64,000 nt of DNA from JACDAE01 sp963744875 (GTDB lineage Bacteria > Chloroflexota > Ktedonobacteria > Ktedonobacterales > Ktedonobacteraceae): assembly GCA_963744875.1 (NCBI GenBank), contig CAVUVQ010000002.1, positions 434,001 through 498,000 on the forward strand, in the 5' to 3' direction. How positions within the stretch are numbered: position 1 is the stretch's first letter; the number at the start of each line of letters is the position of its first letter. Of the stretch, positions 24,668-33,053 are shown in pieces. The notes beneath the pieces were generated by a model. It saw nothing but the letters and a program-made list of their open reading frames with translations, did not search any database and was not told the origin of the DNA. The position numbers and the translations under genes are program-made.

Positions 24668-25208
24668 TGTTGCCCTGGAATTCGTGACTGATGACGGCGA
24701 TGAAATTGCGTTGTGCCTGATTCAACTGAAGTAGCGTCATGCCTGCCTGTTCGGCATCTTTTCTTGCATCCTGCTCTCGTAAGAGCTGATGGACAAGTTT
24801 TTGTTCAGCAAACTTCCTATTCTGAATATCGGTGCAGGTGCCAAACCATTTGAGGACTTTTCCATGCTCGTCCCTTACTGGCAGTGCCCGGCTAAGATGC
24901 CAGCGATATGGAGTATCAGATGCCTGCTTGAGGCGATACTCAATCTCGAAAATCTCGCCAGTTTTTATCGCAAGCATCCATGCCTCAAGGCTTTGCTGCA
25001 AGTCGTCCGGATGCAATGCGGCAGCCCAGCCCCAGCCTTGCGTTTGAGCGAATGTCATTCCTGTATAATCAAACCATTTCTGATTATAGTAATCGAGCCA
25101 GCCATCGGGACGGGCTGTCCAGACAATTTGCGGCATGGCATCTGCCAGCAGGCGAAAGTTTTGTTCACTCTGAACAAGCTCTTGTTGTTGTTGCATAGAG
25201 TCAACCAT
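24645..25208 (-). pseudogene. PAS domain and H-box of a histidine kinase, frameshifted
   Basis: The 187-residue frame begins with a short coiled coil (MQQQQELVQSEQNF) and a PAS/PAC domain (RLLADAMPQIVWTARPDGWL ... YRWHLSRALPVRDEHGKVLKWFGTCTDIQNRK). It enters the HisKA domain (AQRNFIAVISHEF) and then derails (QGNIDEHPGI, stop). Homologues read HEFRT.LTSIQGFS, which the overlapping frame supplies. It has no membrane helix, so it was a soluble sensor. No response regulator is adjacent. Confidence 0.75.
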
Positions 25209-25593
25209 ATAGTTCTTGCTCTTTCTCGTTATCTGATGCCCGTGGCTCTGGCAATGGGAAGCTTCATTTGTAACCAGTATAGGAGGAATGTGAATAGATA
25301 CTTGTGAATATTAAGCATATCTATCCCATGAACATGGTAGCTTTATAGATATCCTATCTTTTACTGTGCGGAGTAGAATTAGCAGAAGGGAAGCAGTGCG
25401 ATGTACAGGGAGTGTATTCTTAAGGTATTGGCGCGACAGAGCTAAGAAGCTTTTGTAATGGTCGCAAAATGCTGGAATATAGGAATGTTGATCCAACTCA
25501 CCCTTTTCAAAAATCAGCAGCAGCAAACGTGATACAATGAGAGCAAGCATATAATTTCACTCTATCCATCTTCTATTGATCTCTCGCAATAGT

Positions 25594-25649
25594 GTAGAGG
25601 CCCGATTGATCGCGCCCACGCGTTCGGGCGTGATCAATCGGGCCCCTAC
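25594..25649. repeat. R1 palindromic repeat, copy 1
   Basis: The arms GTAGAGGCCCGATTGATCGC and GTGATCAATCGGGCCCCTAC form a near-perfect hairpin. The right arm ends directly at the AAGGAG ribosome site of the P5C dehydrogenase gene, so the hairpin lies in its leader. Confidence 0.85.
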
Positions 25650-25663
25650 AAGGAGTACATTTC

Positions 25664-27241
25664 ATGGCAAAAGTTTTTGAGAGTGTTGTATCGCGTGCAC
25701 ATACGCCCTTTATAAACGAAGCCGTCGTTGATTTTACGAAAGAAGAAATCAGGCAGGCCCAGGCAGAGGCTCTGGCACAGGTTAGAAGCGAGTTTGGACG
25801 CACTTATCCATTGGTGATCGGGGGCAAGAAGATCAGCAACGAGGATACATTCGCCTCGCTTAACCCTTCGCAGCCAGAGCAGGTGGTGGGCTATTTTGCA
25901 CGTGCAACCGTCGAGCAGGCCAATGAGGCCGTACAGGTTGCCAATACCACCTTTGCTACCTGGAAGCGCGTTCCCGCAGAAGAGCGGGCGGGGTACCTCT
26001 TCAAGGCAGCCGATCTCTTACGCCAGCGCCGCTTCATTATGAATGCCTGGATGATTTATGAGGTTGGGAAGAGCTGGATTGAGGCTGATGCAGATACCGC
26101 CGAGGCCATTGACTTCCTGGAATTCTACGCTCGTGAGATGATACGCCTGGCTGATGAGCAACCAATGACGCGTATTCCGAGCGAGGAGAATAGGCTGTTC
26201 TACATTCCATTGGGTGTCGGCGCGGTTATTCCACCCTGGAACTTTCCGTGCGCGATCATGATTGGTATGACCAGCGCGGCTTTTGTGACGGGCAATACCG
26301 TCATTCTCAAACCGGCCAGTACGGCAGCAGCCATCGCTGCCGAATTTATGCGCATCCTTGAAGCGGTCGGATTGCCCCCCGGCGTCGTCAATTTCTTGCC
26401 CGGATCGGGTGCGGTCGTCGGCGATGCACTGGTGGATAATTCACAACTCCGCTTCATCGCCTTCACCGGATCACGCGATGTAGGTCTGCGCATATACGAA
26501 CGAGCTGCAAAGCACCAGCAGGGACAACGCTGGCTCAAGCGCTCCATTCTGGAGATGGGCGGCAAAGATGCCGTGGTCGTCGATGAAACAGCCGACCTTG
26601 ACGCCGCCGCCGAGGCGATCGTTGCTTCCGCATTTGGCTTCCAGGGTCAGAAGTGTTCCGCTGGCTCGCGTGCTATTATTGTTGAGCAGGTCTATGACTC
26701 AGTGTTACAGAAAGTGGTCGAGCGTACGAAAAAGCTGACGCTGGGCGATGTGACGAAGCCTGAGACCTATATGGGGCCGGTCGTCGATGAGAATGCAATG
26801 AAGAAAATCCTTGAATACATCGAGATTGGCAAGGGGGAGGGACGGCTCCTGGTGGGCGGTGGACACTCTGGCCCCGGTTACTTTATCGAGCCTACCATTA
26901 TTGCCGATGTAGACCCACACGCACGGATCGCGCAGGAAGAGATCTTTGGCCCTGTGCTGGCTGTTATTAAGGCAAAAGACTTTGATGATGCGCTACATAT
27001 TGCCAACGATACCGAATACGGATTGACCGGGTCGCTCTACTCACGTGATGCGCAGCGCATTGAACGGGCCAGAGAAGAATATCACGTCGGCAATTTGTAC
27101 TTCAATCGTAAGAGTACAGGCGCTCTTGTGGGCGTTCATCCCTTCGGTGGCTTCAATATGTCTGGAACAGACTCGAAGGCGGGTGGTAGAGATTACCTGC
27201 TCCTGTTCACACAGGCGAAGGCCATTTCGTTGAAGAAGTAG
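25664..27241 (+). CDS. pruA: 1-pyrroline-5-carboxylate dehydrogenase (glutamate-semialdehyde dehydrogenase)
   Basis: This 525-residue aldehyde dehydrogenase of the RocA/PruA type oxidises the proline-breakdown intermediate glutamate gamma-semialdehyde to glutamate with NAD+. Visible: oxyanion Asn193 in PPWNFP, NAD segment ILKPAST, FTGSRDVGLRIYERAAK, general base Glu297 in LEMGGKD, nucleophile Cys331 in FQGQKCSAGSRA, and EEIFGPVLAV near the end. The N-terminal stretch of about 40 residues (FINEAVVDFTKEE) is typical of this subfamily. AAGGAG lies 9 bases upstream. No proline dehydrogenase gene is adjacent. The MBL hydrolase follows after 15 bases, so they share a transcript. Confidence 0.92.
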   Translation: MAKVFESVVSRAHTPFINEAVVDFTKEEIRQAQAEALAQVRSEFGRTYPLVIGGKKISNEDTFASLNPSQPEQVVGYFARATVEQANEAVQVANTTFATWKRVPAEERAGYLFKAADLLRQRRFIMNAWMIYEVGKSWIEADADTAEAIDFLEFYAREMIRLADEQPMTRIPSEENRLFYIPLGVGAVIPPWNFPCAIMIGMTSAAFVTGNTVILKPASTAAAIAAEFMRILEAVGLPPGVVNFLPGSGAVVGDALVDNSQLRFIAFTGSRDVGLRIYERAAKHQQGQRWLKRSILEMGGKDAVVVDETADLDAAAEAIVASAFGFQGQKCSAGSRAIIVEQVYDSVLQKVVERTKKLTLGDVTKPETYMGPVVDENAMKKILEYIEIGKGEGRLLVGGGHSGPGYFIEPTIIADVDPHARIAQEEIFGPVLAVIKAKDFDDALHIANDTEYGLTGSLYSRDAQRIERAREEYHVGNLYFNRKSTGALVGVHPFGGFNMSGTDSKAGGRDYLLLFTQAKAISLKK

Positions 27242-27256
27242 AAAAAGGAGCAGAAT

Positions 27257-28192
27257 TTGGCAGCCGCAACACAACTGCGCTCAGGTCTGTGGCAGATCTC
27301 TCTACCATTCCTGGGCGAACCCGGTATCGTCGGGTCCTATCTACTCAATGGAGGAGATGAGATCGCGCTCATCGATCCCGGTCCCGGCAGCATGCTTGAA
27401 GATCAACTGGCAGCCATCCGCGAGTCCGGCCTGGATCCTGCGGATGTGACCCACCTGATCTTGACGCATATTCATCTTGATCACGCAGGTATGACTGGCT
27501 CCCTCCTCCGTCATATGCCAAAGGCGACGGTCTATGTGCATAGCAAGGGAGCACCGCACCTGCTCGATACATCAAAGGTCGTAGCCAGCGCGGAACGCAT
27601 CTATGGTGGGCGTATGGAGGAGCTATGGGGCACAATAGAATCGGTTCCTCAGGAGCGCCTCAAAGTGATGGAAGATGGTGATGTTCTCAATATTACTGGT
27701 CGCCGTCTGGAAGTGCATTACACGCCCGGACATGCCGTTCATCACGTGATATTCTTTGATGTGCATTCTGGAGAGCTCTTCGCCGGTGATGTCGCTGGTG
27801 TGCGTCTGCAAGGCATTGATTACGTGCGCCCGCCCACACCACCGCCGGATCTGGATATAGAGGCATGGTCCGCCAGCATCGACAAGATCAAAAAGTTGCG
27901 CCCTGATGTGTTATACCTGGCGCACTTCGGACCTACAAAGAACATCACATCACATATTGAACATCTGCGTGAAAAACTCTATGCCTGGGGTGATTTTGTG
28001 CTGGTGGCGATGCGCGATGGTAAAAATGAGGAGGAGATCACTGAAATGCTCGTCAAGCAAACGCAGCCAGAACTGCAACGAGCCACCAGTGACGCCCATG
28101 CGATTGCGCGTTATGAGATTGCAACTAACTATGCAATGACCGTTCAGGGCTATATGCGTTATTGGCGCAAAAAGCATCCAGAGCAATTGTAA
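27257..28192 (+). CDS. MBL-fold metallo-hydrolase
   Basis: It starts at TTG (27257) with AAAGGAG 6 bases upstream. 311 residues. Metal motif THIHLDHAG (His71, His73, Asp75, His76), then TPGHAVHH (about 145), GDVAG (Asp about 172) and LAHFGPT (about 224), giving a complete two-metal site of the glyoxalase II/lactonase-like group. The C-terminal third is helical. The substrate is unknown; genomic coupling to P5C dehydrogenase does not identify it. Confidence 0.88.
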   Translation: MAAATQLRSGLWQISLPFLGEPGIVGSYLLNGGDEIALIDPGPGSMLEDQLAAIRESGLDPADVTHLILTHIHLDHAGMTGSLLRHMPKATVYVHSKGAPHLLDTSKVVASAERIYGGRMEELWGTIESVPQERLKVMEDGDVLNITGRRLEVHYTPGHAVHHVIFFDVHSGELFAGDVAGVRLQGIDYVRPPTPPPDLDIEAWSASIDKIKKLRPDVLYLAHFGPTKNITSHIEHLREKLYAWGDFVLVAMRDGKNEEEITEMLVKQTQPELQRATSDAHAIARYEIATNYAMTVQGYMRYWRKKHPEQL

Positions 28193-28255
28193 CGCCTGAT
28201 ACATAACTTATATGGCGTGGTGCGCGGGTGCACGCATGGTGTGGTGGGGTGCACG

Positions 28256-28526
28256 GGCTTATTCGCTCCGCTCATCCATTGACTCCAACAAATTGAGGGA
28301 TTCGCCAAAAATGATGCATCAAAAACACAGAAAAACGCGTAAAACGGTAGGGACCCGATTGCATCGCGTCCGGGATTGATCGCCCGTGGCCACGATTCCA
28401 TGAATGGCGGACGCGATGCAATCGGGTCCCTACCGTTTTACGCGCATTGCAGGCATTCGTGTCGTGCTTGCGTCATTTTTTTCCGAAATAGTTGGAGTCA
28501 ATGGATGAGCGGAGCGAATAAGCCCG
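28256..28526. repeat. R2 inverted-repeat element carrying a nested R1 copy
   Basis: The outer arms CGGGCTTATTCGCTCCGCTC/ATCCATTGACTCCAAC and GTTGGAGTCAATGGAT/GAGCGGAGCGAATAAGCCCG are perfect complements of about 36 bases. Inside lie the R2-type segments CAAATTGAGGGATTCGCC and GCATTGCAGGCATTCGTGTC, also found in the 39.9-kb copy, interrupted by an R1 element (28336-28444). There is no open frame inside, so it is a non-autonomous, MITE-like element. Confidence 0.85.
28336..28444. repeat. R1 palindromic repeat, copy 2 (nested in R2)
   Basis: The arms begin CGCGTAAAACG-GTAGGGACCC and end GGGTCCCTAC-CGTTTTACGCG, with GATTGCATCGCGTCC pairing with GGACGCGATGCAATC. The middle is an unpaired loop of about 45 bases. 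The element replaces most of the left half of the R2 hairpin. Confidence 0.88.
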
Positions 28527-28856
28527 GTTGCTTCTCTCCTCGATTGTCCCTCTCTCGGATTGCTCTTCTCTCCCGTTGTCCCCGTTGGCCTTCAACTCTT
28601 TCTCTTTCCCAGGTGACCTACTTCAATCGCATGCGGACCCCTGCAGGGAGATAATCTGACTCCTAATTCTATTGTGGTAGAGGTGGAAATGCTGTATACT
28701 AATTGCACTAAACTACTACAAATAGTTCGTCATATATAATATGTTGTGCATAACGAATATTCGATCTTATGCCATATACTTTCGATGTGGAAAAGAGAGA
28801 TACTAAGAACGAAGTAGTTAGTATACGCGATTATTTTACATAAAGAGGGGTACTTC
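28527..28856 (+). other. Intergenic leader of the proline-rich membrane protein gene
   Basis: AT-rich, about 330 bases, no gene. It must hold the promoter of the following gene; several TATA-like boxes (for example at 28690-28745) occur but no clear -35/-10 pair can be chosen. Confidence 0.4.
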
Positions 28857-29843
28857 GTGAATAATTATCCTTTTGAACCTGGCAATCAATCTCCCTATGG
28901 ACCGTATCAGCAGGGAAATACGCCCCCACCTCCACCCCCACCCCCATATCAGGCGGGTAATTCGTTGCCAACGTATCCGCAAGCGTCAGATCCCTATGCA
29001 CCCACATTCCCCATGCAGCCCCCTTATATACCACCATCCCCTGTTATGCCACCAACCAACCCCCGTGGTGGTCGTAATAAAACGCTCTTGACTGTAATTG
29101 TCACGGCGCTCATACTGCTTGTCGCAGTGGGAAGCGTTGTGAGTTTCCTGGTTGTGCATAACGCATTTGGACCGACTATCCCCCCGAAACCGACACCTGT
29201 GCCTTATCCTGCTATCGCGGGTGCATATAGTGGCCTTGCGCATAACACAACGTACAATCAGGATTCCGAGATGGCGATGACGGCAGTTGTGCAGGATGCA
29301 GGTAAAATTAGCGGCTCTATTCAGTTTGGCCTTCCTCTTGTTGGTAATGGCACATTTAATGGGACCGTCTCGCGTACCGATGCTATCCAGTTTGTCATCG
29401 TTAGTATTGGTGCTGGTGGTAGCCTTTCTTCAACCTTTACTGGCGTAATCGATAAGCAAGGTGCAATGAGTGGGACATACACCATCACAAATGGGCAGAA
29501 AGGAACGTGGAAGGCAGCGCCAAATCCCTCGCCGCTGGTCTATCCCCTGCTGTTTACGAATTACAGTGGAAACTTCTATAACAATTCGACGGCCAAGAGC
29601 GGTACTATGACACTGACGATTATCACGCAGGACCAGAAAAACTTTACTGGAATGTTCGATGGCACGATTTCGGTGAGCGGGACGGTTGGCACGGATAATA
29701 GCATTCAATTTGCAGGCACCGATAGTAAGGGTGGGCCTATCACGTTTAGTGGAACCATCAATGTTGATAGCTCGTTGAATGGCACCTATAAGGCCAGTGG
29801 TAGTGTGACGGGCACCTGGAAGGTAACACCAGGCACAAAATAG
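28857..29843 (+). CDS. Membrane-anchored protein with Pro-rich cytoplasmic tail and extracytoplasmic beta domains
   Basis: It starts at GTG (28857) after AGAGGGG. 328 residues: a Pro/Tyr/Gln-rich N-terminus with eight consecutive prolines (1-70), one membrane helix at about 76-100 (TLLTVIVTALILLVAVGSVVSFLVV), a TPVP linker, then two related beta-rich units of about 100 residues (Y.G.......M.......GSIQFG ... GTFNGTV...IQF ... SGTYTI..GQKGTWK; and NYSGNFYN ... TGMFDGTISVSG ... GTYKAS..VTGTWK). The same unit forms the external domain of the Ser/Thr kinase at 40.0 kb. Role unknown; a surface-sensing or scaffolding protein is plausible. Confidence 0.75.
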   Translation: MNNYPFEPGNQSPYGPYQQGNTPPPPPPPPYQAGNSLPTYPQASDPYAPTFPMQPPYIPPSPVMPPTNPRGGRNKTLLTVIVTALILLVAVGSVVSFLVVHNAFGPTIPPKPTPVPYPAIAGAYSGLAHNTTYNQDSEMAMTAVVQDAGKISGSIQFGLPLVGNGTFNGTVSRTDAIQFVIVSIGAGGSLSSTFTGVIDKQGAMSGTYTITNGQKGTWKAAPNPSPLVYPLLFTNYSGNFYNNSTAKSGTMTLTIITQDQKNFTGMFDGTISVSGTVGTDNSIQFAGTDSKGGPITFSGTINVDSSLNGTYKASGSVTGTWKVTPGTK

Positions 29844-29857
29844 GCAGAACATGACCA

Positions 29858-30469
29858 CTACAGATTAATATTGAGGTATTTCTGTATATCTATGATGGTT
29901 TGTCGACTATCCTTAAATTGGACACCAATCATACCAACGGCTTGAGCGCCCTCAACGAAGCGGGTGCTATCATCAACAAAAAGCACTTCCGAGGGGTGTA
30001 CATGTAGACGATCAGCCGCGAGGTGGAAAATTTCAGGTTGTGGCTTTCGCATGCCTTCCTCTGCCGAGATGATAATCGTATCAACCTCATCGTCCAGATG
30101 AAAGCGTTGTGTTACCTGTGTACGTATATCATATGGGGCATTACTAAGAATAGCTGTTTTGTAGTATGGTCGCAGAGTGCGGATAAATGCGACCAGTTCT
30201 GTATTCACGCGATTGGCTGAGAAGAAGATGTTGGCGATAGTCTGCCAGTTTTGAGGAGTATCTCCCACTCTAAATGCGACATCTTGCCATAGTGCAGAAG
30301 CGGATATATGTCCTGTCACGGCCTCTCTAAATTTTGGAGTACGGAGCATCGTATGGAGAAGTTCATTCTCTGCTAATCCCATGCGTTGTTCGTAGGCACG
30401 ACGTTGCGTAAGGTCTTCAGCAAGGAAAAGAACGTCGAATAGATCGAAAATAACGGCTTTGATTGTCAT
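29858..30469 (-). CDS. HAD-family hydrolase
   Basis: 203 residues. Motif I FDLFDVLFL has nucleophile Asp9 but Phe where phosphatases have the second Asp, as in dehalogenase-like and some sugar-phosphatase-like HADs. Motif II is AILSNAPYD, motif III a Lys in MRKPQPEIF, motif IV VLFVDDSTRFVEGAQAVGM. The helical cap is subdomain C1 type. The substrate cannot be predicted. AGGAAGG lies upstream of the ATG. It converges with the proline-rich gene, 14 bases between stops. Confidence 0.85.
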   Translation of the reverse strand: MTIKAVIFDLFDVLFLAEDLTQRRAYEQRMGLAENELLHTMLRTPKFREAVTGHISASALWQDVAFRVGDTPQNWQTIANIFFSANRVNTELVAFIRTLRPYYKTAILSNAPYDIRTQVTQRFHLDDEVDTIIISAEEGMRKPQPEIFHLAADRLHVHPSEVLFVDDSTRFVEGAQAVGMIGVQFKDSRQTIIDIQKYLNINL

Positions 30470-30650
30470 AAGTGGCCTTCCTGAAAGAAACTCTTGTAGA
30501 ATAGATCTGTTTTCGCTATTTTATAATAGAAAGAGAAAAGAATCACACCAGAGCTTGCGAGGGATAACGTGTGCAGCTTGAACTGATCATGACTTGCGGC
30601 ATGTCTGGCGTTATTAGCGAAACAACAAGTATCAGAAGGGGAGAAATCTA

Positions 30651-31307
30651 ATGTCCGCAACAGCGATAGAATTGCCCTTATTTCCCTTAAACGTAGTGCT
30701 TTTCCCTGGAACCGTCTCGCCGTTGCACGTCTTTGAGATGCGTTATCGTCAGATGATTATGGATTGTCAACGTGAAGAGAGGCCATTTGGTATTGTGCTG
30801 GCACGTCCAGAGAGCCAACATCTCAACGAGAAGCCATATTCGGTAGGAACAATGGTTGACATCAGTAATTTAACGCGCCTGGATGATGGTCGTTACACCT
30901 TTATGGCGATTGGCATCAAACGTTTTCGCATTGTCAGTGAGCATCGAGAGCGGCCCTATCTCTCGGGTCTGGTTGAGCCGTTCGAGGACGTTGCCGAGCC
31001 AGAGAACGAGCTTTTCACGCTCACCCGGCGGGCATACAGCCTCTTCAGTGCCTATCTCGGAATGTTATTAGAGGCGTCGGATGGCGACAGCGAGGTTGAT
31101 GCCAGTTTGCCAGAGGTGCCAGAGGATCTATCGCATTTTATTGCCTACTTCCTGGATATCCAGGAGGAGCAAAAACAGCACTTTCTGGAACTTACCTCGA
31201 CGCGTCAACGTTTACAAGAGGAGATCGCCATCTTGCGCCGTGAGGTGCCCTTTATGCGCCAGATCATCGCAAAGAACGTTCCCGATGATCTGACACGATT
31301 AAACTAG
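30651..31307 (+). CDS. Lon N-terminal (substrate-binding) domain protein
   Basis: 218 residues with AAGGGGAG upstream of the ATG. ELPLFPLNVVLFPGTVSPLHVFEMRYRQMIMDC is the hallmark start of the LON/PUA-like substrate-binding domain, followed by the helical bundle (about 120-210). There is no AAA+ or protease domain; such stand-alone proteins are common in bacteria and of unclear function. The stop codon TAG overlaps the first base of an R1 repeat. Confidence 0.9.
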   Translation: MSATAIELPLFPLNVVLFPGTVSPLHVFEMRYRQMIMDCQREERPFGIVLARPESQHLNEKPYSVGTMVDISNLTRLDDGRYTFMAIGIKRFRIVSEHRERPYLSGLVEPFEDVAEPENELFTLTRRAYSLFSAYLGMLLEASDGDSEVDASLPEVPEDLSHFIAYFLDIQEEQKQHFLELTSTRQRLQEEIAILRREVPFMRQIIAKNVPDDLTRLN

Positions 31308-31353
31308 TAGGGGCCCGATTTATCGCGCCCGTGATTTATCAGATCGCGCCCAG
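31307..31353. repeat. R1 palindromic repeat, copy 3 (partial)
   Basis: GTAGGGGCCCGATTTATCGC followed by GCCC and a degenerate return arm (ATTTATCAGATCGCGCCC). The left arm matches the other R1 copies, while the right arm has decayed. Its first base is the last base of the Lon-N stop codon. Confidence 0.65.
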
Positions 31354-31402
31354 GTATTTCGATTATTGTGCCAGTATCTCGATCTTTGTAGGAGCAAAAA
31401 AC

Positions 31403-31768
31403 ATGACTGATTACGCTAATTTTCGGCAGCGTTTAGACGCTGTACTGCGTACGCTAGATGTGCAACGGGTACAGCAATTTCTTATAGACGAAAAACAATG
31501 GCATGCTGATGCACTGCCGACTGATCCGGAATTTACAATGTACATGATGATTGCTGGCAGTGCAAGCTTACGTGAGTTGCATGAGCGTGCACGGGTGTGG
31601 TTGGAGAGTCATGGGCATGTGGAGGAGGCGCAGGCTATGTTGGGAGTGGGTAAGAAGCAGGGGGCAAGACCTGGCGAACAGCGTAAGGTGAAGGGTGGAG
31701 GTAGTGGAAATCGTTTGCAAGATCAAAGAAGGAAAGGCCCACCGCAAGGGCGCGGCAGGCCGCATTGA
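31403..31768 (+). CDS. Hypothetical protein with basic Gly/Arg-rich tail
   Basis: The ATG at 31403 has GTAGGAG 9 bases upstream; the frame further upstream is repeat sequence. 121 residues: an alpha-helical N-terminal part (FRQRLDAVLRTLDVQRVQQFLID ... LRELHERARVWLESHGHVEEAQAML) and a disordered basic tail (KKQGARPGEQRKVKGGGSGN ... RRKGPPQGRGRPH) that could bind nucleic acid. No family recognised. It probably shares a transcript with the Lon-N gene. Confidence 0.65.
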   Translation: MTDYANFRQRLDAVLRTLDVQRVQQFLIDEKQWHADALPTDPEFTMYMMIAGSASLRELHERARVWLESHGHVEEAQAMLGVGKKQGARPGEQRKVKGGGSGNRLQDQRRKGPPQGRGRPH

Positions 31769-31772
31769 AGTC

Positions 31773-32096
31773 TCAGCTATCCATATTCTGGGCTTGCTGA
31801 GCCTGTGTTTCTTTAATGAGGTTCAGCGGTTTGGCGATGAAGCCTGCACATGCTCCATATTCATGCAACACGGTAATGGTTTCGTGCGTCATGAAATACT
31901 TCCCATTGCCTACTACACAATCGTTCATCACCAGTAGCACGCTGAAGCTGGTTTCTACGGGCATCATTTGCAGTACTCTTACCAATTCTGCCATGTCTGC
32001 GATATCTATCCTCTGCGGGCTAACGATGGTATCTTGCGCCGCCACCTTTTCGGGATAGATATACAGTTCGGCATGACCAATACTTAAGGCATTCAT
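31773..32096 (-). CDS. Hypothetical protein, 107 aa
   Basis: A small soluble protein, alternating strands and helices (MNALSIGHAELYIYPEKVAA ... IADMAELVRVLQMMPVETSFSVLLVMNDCVVG ... THETITVLHEYGACAGFIAKPLNLI). GGAGGAAATAA lies before the ATG. It converges with the basic-tail gene, four bases between stops. No family recognised; the codon pattern and ribosome site make it likely to be real. Confidence 0.6.
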   Translation of the reverse strand: MNALSIGHAELYIYPEKVAAQDTIVSPQRIDIADMAELVRVLQMMPVETSFSVLLVMNDCVVGNGKYFMTHETITVLHEYGACAGFIAKPLNLIKETQAQQAQNMDS

Positions 32097-32239
32097 CAGC
32101 TATTATTTCCTCCTCTACAACGATAGTAAACCTTATTGGTTACCTATAGTATGCTTGAGAAAGGCATTTCGTTTCAGAACAGGGATATTTATAGGGGATT
32201 CGTCCTGGCAATGTGACGCCCCCTACCCTTTTCCCTTTT

Positions 32240-32944
32240 TTACAGTTCCTCATCCTGTTTTTGCTCAGAAGCATCTTTTGATGCAAGGAGTTGCTTGAGG
32301 CGGTTGGGTTTTTTCGTCCCAAGCAATTGCTTGATATGAGTGCGCGTTTCTTCCAGCGTTATCCCGGCCTTGCGTAATACTTGACTGGCAATAGTATCTT
32401 CCTCACGCAGCAAACCTAGCAGCAGGTGCTCGGTACCTATGTAGTGATGATCGAGTGTGCGAGCTTCCTGCACAGCCAATTCGATGCTCTCTTTCCCTTG
32501 CGGTGTCATTTCAAGAAGTCCAGCCCCGACTGTCTGTTCTCCAGTGGGATGCAACTCTTCGATCAGTTTCCTGATCTCACTAACAGGTACCTGCAACAGG
32601 TCTAGTAGAGCTTTAGCGGCGATCCCCTCGCCTTCACCTATGATGCCCAATAATATGTGCTCGGTTCCAACACCATCATGATGGTACTGGTAGGCTTCCT
32701 CGTTTGCCATTGATAGCACTTTGCGTGCCCGCTCGGTGAATCTAGCAAACGGATTTTTTGGACTTTTTGCATTAACTACGACCTGTTGACCCTCTACGAA
32801 TTTCTCGACATTGGTTGATGTAAAACGATATTCGCCTGCAATACGATATGCGATCAATTCTCCGCGTGTGACCAGCCTCCTGACTGTGACTGGGTCGATC
32901 CTTAGCAATTCTGCGACATCTTCTGTCGTCAATAAGCGTTCCAT
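32240..32944 (-). CDS. HTH (excisionase-type) fused to ClpA/B N-terminal repeats
   Basis: 234 residues with AAGGAG 6 bases before the ATG. Residues 1-55 are a MerR/excisionase winged helix (LLTTEDVAELLRIDPVTVRRLVTRGELIAYRIAGEYRFT). Residues about 68-215 are two Clp_R repeats (FTERARKVLSMANEEAYQYHH ... VGTEHILLGIIGEGEGIAAKAL and MTPQGKESIELAVQEARTLDHHYIGTEHLLLGLLREED). The tail is charged. There is no AAA+ module. Clp_R domains bind adaptors and substrates of Clp proteases, so this could be a DNA-binding factor whose level or activity is tied to Clp proteolysis; that link is inferred. Confidence 0.85.
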   Translation of the reverse strand: MERLLTTEDVAELLRIDPVTVRRLVTRGELIAYRIAGEYRFTSTNVEKFVEGQQVVVNAKSPKNPFARFTERARKVLSMANEEAYQYHHDGVGTEHILLGIIGEGEGIAAKALLDLLQVPVSEIRKLIEELHPTGEQTVGAGLLEMTPQGKESIELAVQEARTLDHHYIGTEHLLLGLLREEDTIASQVLRKAGITLEETRTHIKQLLGTKKPNRLKQLLASKDASEQKQDEEL

Positions 32945-33053
32945 GGATATCTCCTTAGTAATATCAATAAAATAAACATCTCTAAGGAGATTATAGATTA
33001 CTTTGACGTAATATGCAATAGTTTAAGGTGTTTCAAAGTAATTTTATATTTTA

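Noticed and set aside
28256..28526. Complete insertion sequence
   Set aside because: No transposase frame inside; only inverted repeats, so it is at most a non-autonomous element.
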